Shown here: piece after piece, positions 44,301 through 51,659 of the stretch | Layout of the letters: every line of letters begins with the position of its first letter | How positions within the stretch are numbered: position 1 is the first letter of the stretch | Assembly: GCA_934691925.1 (NCBI GenBank) | Contig: CAKUTI010000004.1 | Location: 1 to 64,000, forward strand | Reading direction: 5' to 3' | DNA from: an uncultured Treponema sp. | Lineage (GTDB): Bacteria; Spirochaetota; Spirochaetia; Treponematales; Treponemataceae | Length of the DNA: 64,000 nt | Made by a program: the position numbers and the translations under genes | Notes under the pieces: generated by a model | The model's database searches: none | What the model was told of the DNA's origin: nothing | The model's input: only the letters and a program-made list of their open reading frames with translations

Positions 44301-45008
44301 ATGTGCGTGGAGAAAATTTATGGAAACAAAAAAAGTCAGAATAAAAAATCTGATGAAAATTTTGGAATGTCATTTTCAGATTCGCTTCGTTTTGTTTTCA
44401 GACAAGCCCCGGATGTGATTTTTATAGGCGAGGTAAGAGACGAGAAGTTTGAAAGAACAGCGATTCTGGCATGGATAACAGGGCATTTTGTTTTTGCGAC
44501 GGTTCACGCTGGCGGAATTGAAGAATGTGTTTTGAGAATAAAAGAGCTAGGCGAGGAAATTTCGCTTTTGAATGCCGCTATTCGTGGAATTGTTTTTCAG
44601 TCGCTTGCATTTTTGTCTGAAAATTTTGTTCCAATTGCGGAGTGTGTGAAAAGCTGTTTTTTGTTTGCTGAAAAGTCTCGAAAACTAGAATCATCTTTGA
44701 TTTTGACGGAAGAGAGGATTTTAAGCGGCTGGAAAATCTCTGAAAGTTTTTCAAAAAGTTTTGAGGAAAGCGGCTTAAAAAACGAGACACGGCTTTTGAA
44801 GCTGAATCTTTCACTTTGCCAGATGACTGGAAAAAATGACGGATTTTCAAAAGTCGCAAGAAATCTCGAAGAAAAATCGGCTAAGCGGGCGGAGCGTTTT
44901 TTAGGACTTTTGCAGCCGTCTTTGATGTTTATAACTGCTTTTTATCTTTGGCTTTTGCTGAAGGATATTTTTTTGCCCGTTTTTATGGGAATTGGAGGCG
45001 ATTTATGA
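44301..45008 (+). pseudogene. In-frame fusion remnant: C-terminal GspE/PilT ATPase joined to C-terminal GspF
   Basis: The reading frame first shows the late part of a type II secretion/type IV pilus ATPase: SFSDSLRFVFRQAPDVIFIGEVRDEKF (first 20 residues carry the LRQDPD-like and Asp-box region) and TGHFVFATVHAGG, the His-box. The P-loop half of the ATPase is missing. Without a stop it then becomes the C-terminal end of the GspF platform protein: VARNLEEKSAKRAERFLGLL followed by a membrane helix ending FLPVFMGIGGDL. The join lies around residues 125-145. A deletion between adjacent gspE and gspF genes explains this. The ATG at 44301 is a convenience start. The product cannot be an active ATPase. 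Confidence 0.75.
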
Positions 45009-45493
45009 AATGGAAAATCGGGAAGTTAAAGCGGAAAATGCGTGGAGAAAATTTATCTTCTGCGTTTACTTTCGCTGAATCTTTGGCAGTTCTTGCGATA
45101 ACCGTGATTTTGACATCGCAGGCTGGAATTGCGGTTCATCATCTAGTTCAAAAAGCGCGTGTTTCGTCCGCGAAAACTCAAATTGAACAGTTAAAAGTCG
45201 CGCTCCAGTCGTATTATATCGATTGCGGCAGTTTTCCGACTTCGGAGCAGGGGCTTTCCGCGCTGTTTTCTAAGCCGGAGCTTTATCCTGGCAGCGAAAA
45301 CTGGAACGGCCCATATCTTGATAAAGACATTCAAAAAGATCCTTGGGGCGGAGAATACAAATATTTTTATTCAAAAAGTCCCGGATTTCCGCAAGAGGCG
45401 CCCGAAGGTCTTCCATTTGCGATTATTTGTCTTGGAGCGGGCGGCGAAGAAGGAGGCGACGGAGATGAAAAAGATATTTTTTCATGGAAATAG
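45005..45493 (+). CDS. gspG: GspG-like major pseudopilin
   Basis: 162 residues from the ATG at 45005, overlapping the stop of the ORF before (ATGA). The prepilin-type signal is SSA-FTFAESLAVLAITVIL: Glu at +5 is kept, while the usual Gly before the cleavage site is Ala. The mature body carries AKTQIEQLKVALQSYYIDCG, SFPTSEQGLSALFSKPE and IQKDPWGGEYKYFYS, the GspG signature including the calcium-loop region. It would be the main subunit of a type II secretion pseudopilus. It is the only intact recognisable gsp gene here; no prepilin peptidase, secretin or complete ATPase is in the window. Confidence 0.85.
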   Translation: MKWKIGKLKRKMRGENLSSAFTFAESLAVLAITVILTSQAGIAVHHLVQKARVSSAKTQIEQLKVALQSYYIDCGSFPTSEQGLSALFSKPELYPGSENWNGPYLDKDIQKDPWGGEYKYFYSKSPGFPQEAPEGLPFAIICLGAGGEEGGDGDEKDIFSWK

Positions 45494-45755
45494 CGTTTTT
45501 AAGGAAAAGTCAAAGGGAAAAAATCTCGGAAAAAACAATTTTCAGCGTGCAGATTCTGCTTTTGCGTTGTTTGTCGCGCTCGTTGTTTTGCTTTCGGTTT
45601 CGCTTTTGCCTTGCGTTCTTTGTGTTTTTGAAAAACTGAAAATGCAGAACTTCGAGAGAAAAAGTCAGAAGTTTTATTCGCAGCTTGAAGAAAAAATAAG
45701 GAAATCGAGCAGAACTGGAAAAATTTTGAGGCGAAAAAAAGATGAATCTGATTGA
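45465..45755 (+). CDS. Degenerate minor-pseudopilin-like protein
   Basis: 96 residues, starting within the last 29 nt of gspG after GGCGACGGAG. A hydrophobic segment (SAFALFVALVVLLSVSLLPC) aligns with the prepilin helix of GspI/GspH, but the position of the essential Glu5 is Phe. A charged C-terminal tail (RKSSRTGKILRRKKDESD) follows, where a folded pseudopilin domain would be expected. The position after gspG and the overlap with both neighbours fit a gspH or gspI relict. Low expectation of normal processing. Confidence 0.55.
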   Translation: MKKIFFHGNSVFKEKSKGKNLGKNNFQRADSAFALFVALVVLLSVSLLPCVLCVFEKLKMQNFERKSQKFYSQLEEKIRKSSRTGKILRRKKDESD

Positions 45756-46119
45756 AATTTCCGTTTTGATTTTGCTTTTTCCGCTTTTCTAAAAGATTTT
45801 TGCTTCTAGCTACATTCAGTTTTCAAATATTCACGAGAAAAATCTTGTGCTTGAATCGAGCTTTTCCAAAGATTTTTTTGCTGTTTCCGCTTTTGAAAAA
45901 TTCTGCGCGGATTTTTCAGATTCATTTGATTCTGCCAGTTCTGAAAATTTTTATTATGAAGAAAAAATTTCTAGGCTTGAAAAAATGTGTTCATCATTCG
46001 GAATCGAGAAAATTAGAATTTCCGTTTCTAGATACGCTGACGGAAAAATTCTTTTGAAATGCAGCTGGAAAAACGGCAGCAAGGAAAATTATCGCTTTAC
46101 GGTTGTGACAGAAAAATGA
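45742..46119 (+). pseudogene. Minor-pseudopilin-like gene interrupted by an in-frame TAA
   Basis: The ATG at 45742 begins MNLIEISVLILLFPLF, which looks like a prepilin helix with Glu5 preserved, then meets TAA at 45790-45792. The same frame continues past it, KIFASSYIQFSNIHEKNLVL and onward, to a stop at 46119, with pseudopilin-like length (125 codons) and ISVSRYADGKILLKCSW near the end. A single nonsense change would explain this. Restarting at TTG 45847 would give a 90-residue fragment without the helix. Confidence 0.6.
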
Positions 46120-46169
46120 AATTTGATTCGTTTGCTTTGCTTCACGTTCCAAAAAATTAAGGAGATTTT

Positions 46170-47597
46170 ATGAGAAAAAATTATATCAAAAAGGAAGATT
46201 ATGATTTTTATTCTATTGAAATGCCGCTGAAAATCGCATTTTCAAGGAAACGGAAAAATTTTCTTCTCCGCGAGCTTGAAAAACTGCATCCAAAATTGAC
46301 GGCTTCATGCTTTATAAAAAGCTGGCTTTGCCTAAAAAAAGGAAAAATTCAGGCATTTGTCGCTGTAATTGAAAAAAATTTTATTGCAGGCTACAAAAAG
46401 CAGTTTTCGCTCGGAAATCTTTATATTCCGGAAAAAGGCAACTTTGTTTTGTCAGGTTCAAAATATTCAATTTTTGCCGGAATATTTCTTCTTTTGATTG
46501 CTGGAATCTTTTCTTGGAAAACGATTTATGAGACTTTTTTTCAAAGAAAGAAAATTTTTGCTGATGAAAAAATGTCGCTTTCAAGCGATAAAAGAATAAA
46601 TCCCGAGGCTGTTCTTCCAGTTTTGCTTGCGCCGTCAGAATTGGTCGCGGCGGTTTTCAGTTCGGTCAGCAAAAATGGCGGAAGAATTACGTCTTTTAGC
46701 TGGGAGCGTGGAATTTGTACGTTTTCAATCAATGGCTGTTCGAGCGAAGACGTTGCGCAGGCTCAATATTGCGTTGTGAGCTACAAGGACAATAAGCCCC
46801 GTTTTAAGCTGTCAGTTCCTGTTTCTGAAAAAACTGATTTTGCGGATGAAGATAATGAAAATTCTGATGTGGAAATTTCTCCTTATTCTCAGTTTAAGAA
46901 AAGTCTTGAAAATGCTTCAAATGCGCGGGATTTGATTGAAACGCTTAGAAAAATGCGTAGCACAGGTGAAATCGAACTTTTAACTCCTGAAAGTTTCAAT
47001 CAAAAAAATCGAAATAATGCAGAAAAATCTCAAAATCAAGATGAAAATCCTGAAAATCAAAAAGTTGACTGCCAGTCTTCTATTAAAAAAGTCCGTGAAG
47101 AGTTTTTTCGGCTTGGAGCGAGTATTCAGCAGGAACATTTGACAGAAAAAAGCTCGGAATTTGAATTTTCTGTTTCAGAAGAGATTTTTTATTCCGCCTT
47201 GAAAATTTGCGGAATGGAAGCGAAAAAAATTGGCTGGAAAGAAACTTCGTTTTCTGTGGAAAAGTCTGGAAACCAAAATCACGTGAAAGTCGTTTTCTTG
47301 CGCGAAAAGGAAAACCAGAATATAAACGCTTGCTTTTCTCCGATGCTTTTGACCGCGAGCTACGCTTGGCTTTTCAAATCTGAAAGCCTGAATGTCGTTC
47401 CAAAATCAGCTCCGCTTTTTACTGTGGCGAAAAATCTTCCATTTGAAAATCGCGAAAAAACGAAAAACCGGAATTCACAAGAAAAACGCGAAAAACTTGG
47501 CGAAATCAAAAGAAACGACGGATTCACTTATGTTTACTACAAAAAATCCGACGGAAAAATCATTTGCGAGCGAAAGGAGGCTGTAAATGCGATGTAA
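46170..47597 (+). CDS. Bitopic inner-membrane protein, possible GspL/PilN-PilO-like assembly factor
   Basis: 475 residues; AAGGAG precedes the ATG. A cytoplasmic basic N-terminus (about 1-95) is followed by one membrane helix (about 98-118, YSIFAGIFLLLIAGIFSW) and a ~350-residue periplasmic part. A ferredoxin-like stretch (GGRITSFSWERGICTFSING) resembles that of PilN/PilO and GspL/GspM proteins, with a charged linker at ~230-310. The location after pseudopilin genes supports a role as an assembly protein, but no motif proves it. The gene is intact. The start of the next gene overlaps its end by 11 nt. Confidence 0.5.
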   Translation: MRKNYIKKEDYDFYSIEMPLKIAFSRKRKNFLLRELEKLHPKLTASCFIKSWLCLKKGKIQAFVAVIEKNFIAGYKKQFSLGNLYIPEKGNFVLSGSKYSIFAGIFLLLIAGIFSWKTIYETFFQRKKIFADEKMSLSSDKRINPEAVLPVLLAPSELVAAVFSSVSKNGGRITSFSWERGICTFSINGCSSEDVAQAQYCVVSYKDNKPRFKLSVPVSEKTDFADEDNENSDVEISPYSQFKKSLENASNARDLIETLRKMRSTGEIELLTPESFNQKNRNNAEKSQNQDENPENQKVDCQSSIKKVREEFFRLGASIQQEHLTEKSSEFEFSVSEEIFYSALKICGMEAKKIGWKETSFSVEKSGNQNHVKVVFLREKENQNINACFSPMLLTASYAWLFKSESLNVVPKSAPLFTVAKNLPFENREKTKNRNSQEKREKLGEIKRNDGFTYVYYKKSDGKIICERKEAVNAM

Positions 47598-47937
47598 AAA
47601 ACTGTTTTTTGCTTTGCTTCCGTTTTTTCTAGCGTTTTTTAACTCGTGCACCTCTTTGAAATTTGACGGAAAAGCCTGGTTTGCTGGAAAAATTTTTGAC
47701 CAGAATGGAAACGCAGTCGCTGGCTATGAAATTTTGGCAGACGGAAAGAAAACTTTTAGCGACTCTGCCGGAATTTTTTATCTTGAAAATGTGAAAAGCG
47801 GAAAAATTTCGATTCGCGGACAGAAAAAAGGATATTCGAGCTTAAAGACAAAAGTTGATTTTTTTGACCGGAAAAATTTCTTTTGTTTTTATGTGACAAA
47901 TGAAATTGAGAAAAATGGAGTTTCAAATGAAAAATAA
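47587..47937 (+). CDS. Small lipoprotein with carboxypeptidase-regulatory-like domain
   Basis: 116 residues. AAAGGAGG precedes the ATG, which lies inside the end of the previous gene. The signal ends at FFNSC (Cys near 21). The rest matches the carboxypeptidase regulatory-like beta-sandwich: GKIFDQNGNAVAGYEILADG, FSDSAGIFYLENVKSGKISI and KKGYSSLKTKV. Such domains are binding or structural modules on secreted proteins. It is part of the tightly overlapping accessory operon. Confidence 0.72.
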   Translation: MRCKKLFFALLPFFLAFFNSCTSLKFDGKAWFAGKIFDQNGNAVAGYEILADGKKTFSDSAGIFYLENVKSGKISIRGQKKGYSSLKTKVDFFDRKNFFCFYVTNEIEKNGVSNEK

Positions 47938-48394
47938 AAGATTTTTTTGCGTGGGCTTAGGCTTTTTCTGTGTTTTTTGCGGAATTTTTTCTGGCTGCAG
48001 CACGACAGACTTGCTTTCTTGTCCTTACGTGATTGCAAATCCGCGCGTGGAGCTTGGAAAATTTGGCGAGACGCATGAGTTTGCAGGCACGTATTTTACG
48101 CTTTTTAACGACAGCGAGAAAACAATCTCAAAATATACGGTTTCTTTCCTTTTATATGATGACGAAGGCAACAATCCTTTTATCGGCTCAAATTGTGTTG
48201 TTGAAAAAATCGCCACTGAGGAGCTTCCGCATGAGTCAAAAGATTTTGTGATTAGTCTGGACTCATATCTTTCGACTGTTCCCGACGAGCCTTATGAAAT
48301 TGATTTTATTTATTTGCGCGAGATTTTTTATTCCGATGGTTCGGTCTGGTCTGATCCGTTTGGAATGTATGCGGTGAAGGAGGTCTATGAATGA
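47927..48394 (+). CDS. Lipoprotein of unknown function
   Basis: 155 residues from the ATG at 47927, preceded by GGAG within the previous gene, so the genes overlap. The signal ends at GIFSGC. The body has a beta-sandwich look: TYFTLFNDSEKTISKYTVSF, FLLYDDEGNNPF and KDFVISLDSYLS, resembling FxLYD-type domains. No catalytic motif is present. It is coupled to the clostripain-like remnant that follows (ATGA overlap). Confidence 0.68.
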   Translation: MKNKRFFCVGLGFFCVFCGIFSGCSTTDLLSCPYVIANPRVELGKFGETHEFAGTYFTLFNDSEKTISKYTVSFLLYDDEGNNPFIGSNCVVEKIATEELPHESKDFVISLDSYLSTVPDEPYEIDFIYLREIFYSDGSVWSDPFGMYAVKEVYE

Positions 48395-49360
48395 GAAAAA
48401 AATTACGGTTGAAAAAATACCCATTGCTTCTTTTTGCATTTTTCTTTCTCGTTTTTTGCCTTTCTTGTTCGCTTGATTCAAATCAAGAACGTTATTCAGT
48501 TTTCTCAAATGAAAACGATGAAATAGAAGATTCTGAAAACGCTGGTTCTTCTGAAAATTTGGAAACTGAAGCTGATGAAAAATTCGGCGGATGGACGATT
48601 CTTGTTTATATGGCGGCGGACAATGAGCTTGAAAGCGTGGCGATTTCCGACTTAAACGAGATGGAAAATGTCGATTTGCCTGATGAGCTAAACTTGCTTG
48701 TTCTGCTTGACCGTTCTTGCGGATTGGAAGTTTCGGGGCAGGGCGGAGAAAAATCGTCTTGAACGGAAAAACGGCACATTTTGCCTGCTTTGGAATAGCA
48801 ATTTAGACACAAGAATTATCCGCGGACAAAATTCATTTGCAGAAGAAATCGTTGAAAAATTAAAAATTATGCGACGGAAACGTAAGTTTATATGAATATA
48901 ATGGGCTTGGAGTTTTTGTCCGTATATTTTCTCCGCTCAGAATTTCAAAATCTGAATACGGCGATTGTGGAAAACTCATTTTAAAGCGAATTCATGACAG
49001 CGAAAAGCCGTAATTTATGAAGAAAGCTGGATTTACAGCGATTTTGGCAGAAAGTTATCCACAAAATTGGTGGAAAAATTGTGGATAAGTTGGTAAAAAG
49101 TGGCTTTGGAGTGTTGATATGTAAAGAAGATTCTGTGGAAAACTTGTGGAGTTATTCGAATGATATTTTTGGAAGAAAAATTTTTGAGGCAAATTCTTCT
49201 AGCGAGCTTGCGAGTAGGGCAGGCTGTGTTGTAGCTTGCATCGCGGAAATTTTATCGGCTTATACCGGCGTTTACGTTGTTTCTTCGTTTATAAATGACA
49301 ACAAGAGCAATTTTTTGACTGGAAGCGGCGAGATAAACTGGAGTGGAATTAAGAAAACTA
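48391..49360 (+). pseudogene. Broken clostripain (peptidase C11)-like lipoprotein gene and remnants
   Basis: The first 123 codons (48391-48762) encode a lipoprotein signal (FCLSC), an acidic linker and GGWTILVYMAADNELESVAI then SDLNEMENVDLPDELNLLVL, the N-terminal pattern of C11 cysteine peptidases. The frame then stops. Fragments continue in other frames: SLYEYNGLGVFVRIFSP near 48890-48940 resembles the C-terminal part of C11 proteins, and an open frame from 49081 (SRAGCVVACIAEILSAYTG) runs to the mmdA terminator. The catalytic His and Cys regions are missing, so the gene is nonfunctional. Confidence 0.7.
48966..49150. other. Cluster of DnaA-box-like sequences
   Basis: TTATCCACA at 49055-49063 and its exact inverse TGTGGATAA at 49080-49088 are perfect 9-mer DnaA boxes. 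TGTGGAAAA (inverse of TTTTCCACA) occurs at 48966-48974 and 49134-49142, and TTGTGGAGTTA follows at 49144. They lie in decayed coding sequence. No dnaA, dnaN or gyrase gene is near. Confidence 0.55.
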
Positions 49361-49401
49361 AAAAAAAACTGGCACTTTTTCAAGTGCCAGCAGATTTTTT
49401 T
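49361..49401. terminator. Bidirectional terminator shared by the broken operon and mmdA
   Basis: CTGGCACTT (49369-49377) pairs perfectly with AAGTGCCAG (49382-49390), with A8 on one side and T7 on the other. It touches the mmdA stop codon. Confidence 0.9.
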
Positions 49402-50923
49402 ACAGCGGAATATTTCCGTGTTTTTTTGCGATTACATCAGAAGATGCTTTGTTTTCAAGAATCTCAAAACTCTGAACAACGCGTTTTCGTGTTTCTTCTG
49501 GATTTATGACAGCTGCAATGTAATTTCTTTGCGCCGCGATTGTCGGAGTCATAAAAGTCGCTTTGTACTCGGCTTTTTTCTGCTCGACAAGCTGGGCGTT
49601 GTTCGGGTCTTTCATCTCTTTTGCGAAGAGAATTCCTGTGGCACCTTCTGCTCCCATTACAGCGATTTCCGCTTTCGGCCAAGCGTAAACAAAATCCGCT
49701 CCGAGGTGCTTTGAACACATTGCGATGTAAGCTCCGCCGTAAGCCTTGCGCAAGATTACTGTAACTTTCGGAACTGACGCTTCCGAGTAAGCGTAAAGAA
49801 TTTTTGCTCCGTGACGGATAATTCCTTTCTGCTCTTCCTGTGGTCCTGGGATAAAGCCCGGAACGTCAACAAGATTCAAAAGCGGAATATTGTAGCAGTC
49901 GCAGTAGCGCACATGGCGCGCGATTTTGTCTGAAGCGTCGCAGTTCAAAACTCCGCCCAAATATCCAGGGTTGTTCGCAACGATTCCGACTGTTTTTCCT
50001 TCGATTTTTCCGAATCCGACAACAGCGTTCTGCGCAAATTCGCTCATAACTTCAAAGAATGTTCCGTCATCGATTACGCGGTTGATTACTTCGCGAACAT
50101 CGTAGCCTTTTGTGCTCTGGTCGGGAAGAACTTCCTCAAGCTCCTTTGCCTTTTTTTCTGTGTATTTGAAATCAGGCTTCGCAAAAATTCCTTTTGTCTC
50201 TTTTGCTTCGAAAGGAGTTTTGTCTCCATAGAAATGCGGAATGTAGTCCAAAAGCTCGCGGACTTTCTCGTAGCAAGATTTTTCATCTTCGCATCTGAAA
50301 TGCGCGACTCCTGATTTCTGGGAATGGATTGCAGCTCCGCCCAAGTCGTCTGCCGAAATGTCCATGAACATAACTTGCTTTACAACTTTCGGTCCTGTGA
50401 TGAACATTTCAGAAATTTTATCAACAGTGAAAATAAAATCTGTGAGTCCAGGAGAGTAGACAGCTCCGCCAGCGCAAGGTCCTGCGATTATTGAAATCTG
50501 CGGAATAACGCCCGACGCTCTCACGTTCTGCTTGAAGATTTCGCCGTATCCGCAAAGCGCGTCAACGCCCTCCGGGATTCTCGCTCCGCCAGAGTCGTTC
50601 ACTCCGATTACCGGGCATTTGTATTCGATTGCTTTTTCAATAAGCTCTGCGATTTTTTCTCCGTGGACTTTTCCGAGCGAGCCGCCCTGAACTGTAAAAT
50701 CCTGCGAGTAAATTCCGACTTTTCGTCCGTTGATTGTTCCGAATCCTGTGATTACTCCGTCGTATGGCAAATCTTTTTTGTCCATTCCGAAGTTTGTGCA
50801 CTGATGTCTGGCTCCAGCGTAGATTTCCATAAAGCTGTCTTTGTCGCAAATCAAGTTGATTCTTTCAATTGCGTGAAGCTTGCCTTTTGCGTGCTGTTTT
50901 TCAAGATTATACTCAAAAGCCAT
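49400..50923 (-). CDS. mmdA: Acyl-CoA carboxyltransferase subunit (propionyl/methylmalonyl-CoA type)
   Basis: 507 residues. The crotonase-fold carboxyltransferase is intact from YNLEKQHAKGKLHAIERINL to the canonical end KKHGNIPL. Family landmarks include VNDSGGARIPEGVDAL, IAGPCAGGAVYSPGLTDFIF, LLNLVDVPGFIPGPQEE and YGGAYIAMCSKHLGAD. It moves a carboxyl group between biotin and an acyl-CoA, either in methylmalonyl-CoA decarboxylase (sodium pump) or propionyl-CoA carboxylase. The biotin carrier and membrane subunits are not adjacent, so which complex it serves is open. AGAGG precedes the ATG, with a clear promoter and leader hairpin. Confidence 0.88.
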   Translation of the reverse strand: MAFEYNLEKQHAKGKLHAIERINLICDKDSFMEIYAGARHQCTNFGMDKKDLPYDGVITGFGTINGRKVGIYSQDFTVQGGSLGKVHGEKIAELIEKAIEYKCPVIGVNDSGGARIPEGVDALCGYGEIFKQNVRASGVIPQISIIAGPCAGGAVYSPGLTDFIFTVDKISEMFITGPKVVKQVMFMDISADDLGGAAIHSQKSGVAHFRCEDEKSCYEKVRELLDYIPHFYGDKTPFEAKETKGIFAKPDFKYTEKKAKELEEVLPDQSTKGYDVREVINRVIDDGTFFEVMSEFAQNAVVGFGKIEGKTVGIVANNPGYLGGVLNCDASDKIARHVRYCDCYNIPLLNLVDVPGFIPGPQEEQKGIIRHGAKILYAYSEASVPKVTVILRKAYGGAYIAMCSKHLGADFVYAWPKAEIAVMGAEGATGILFAKEMKDPNNAQLVEQKKAEYKATFMTPTIAAQRNYIAAVINPEETRKRVVQSFEILENKASSDVIAKKHGNIPL

Positions 50924-50949
50924 AAATAACCTCTAAAAATAGAATTTCA

Positions 50950-50974
50950 TTACCCGGCTTTTTTAGCCCGGTAA
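50950..50974 (-). promoter_or_regulatory. Hairpin in the mmdA 5' leader
   Basis: On the minus strand TTACCGGGC and GCCGGGTAA face each other around TAAAAAA, forming a 9-bp stem with one mismatch. It lies about 10-20 nt after the expected transcription start and upstream of the ribosome site. Confidence 0.6.
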
Positions 50975-50989
50975 CCTAAATCTGTACAA

Positions 50990-51018
50990 ATCCTATTCAC
51001 AAAAGTTTAATATGTCAA
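50990..51018 (-). promoter_or_regulatory. Sigma70-type promoter of mmdA
   Basis: Minus-strand TTGACA (51018-51013), 17-nt spacer, TAGGAT (50995-50990). A perfect -35 hexamer and optimal spacing; the leader would be about 60 nt. Confidence 0.8.
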
Positions 51019-51096
51019 TATGACAAAAAACGTAAAAGTGTCAAAATAGATTTTAGAAAATCGATTTTTTTTATCCGGCCTTGGATTTTTTCTTGA

Positions 51097-51629
51097 TTCG
51101 CCACGATGACGAACGCCGTCAAAGCACTTTTTCTTGCTTCGTCACGATGACGATTGCCGTCAAAACGTTATTTCTCGATTCGTCACGATGACGAACGCTG
51201 TCCAAACGATTTTTCTTGATTCGTCATGGTGACGATTGCCGTCAAAGCACTTTTTCTTGTCTCGCCATGATGACGATTGCTGTCAAAACGTTATTTCTTG
51301 ATTCGTCACGATGACGAACGCCGTCAAAGCACTTTTTCTCGCTTCGTCACGGTGACGATTGCCGTTCAAACGTTTTTTCTTGTCTCGTCACGATGACGAA
51401 CACCGTTTTATTGTTATTTCTTGATTCGTCATGGTGACGATTGCCGTCAAAGCACTTTTTCTCGCTTCGTCACGGTGACGATTGCCGTTCAAACGTTTTT
51501 TCTTGTCTCGTCACGATGACGAACACCGTTTTATTGTTTTTTCTCGCTTCGTCATGGTGACGATTGCCGTCAAAGCACTTTTTCTTGATTCGTCACGATG
51601 ACGAATTCTGCCAAATCGCTTTTTGCCGA
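51097..51629. repeat. 41-bp tandem repeat array, 13 units
   Basis: Thirteen abutting 41-bp units. Nearly every unit carries CGTCA-NNN-TGACG, then CGAACGCCGTC or CGATTGCCGTC, then AAAGCACTTTTTCTTG or a variant. Units 7-8-9 are closely repeated as 10-11-12, showing a 123-bp duplication. There are no spacers and no coding frame. The array fills most of the 736-nt gap between mmdA and the next minus-strand gene. Confidence 0.95.
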
Positions 51630-51659
51630 AATCTTCAGGCTTTGACTCAAAAATTAAAT

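Noticed and set aside
49081-49509. 142-codon ORF running into the mmdA 3' end
   Set aside because: It passes through the bidirectional terminator and antisense mmdA codons; only its first part looks like a coding relict.
51097-51629. CRISPR array
   Set aside because: Units abut directly with no unique spacers and the repeat is the full 41-bp period; no cas genes are present.
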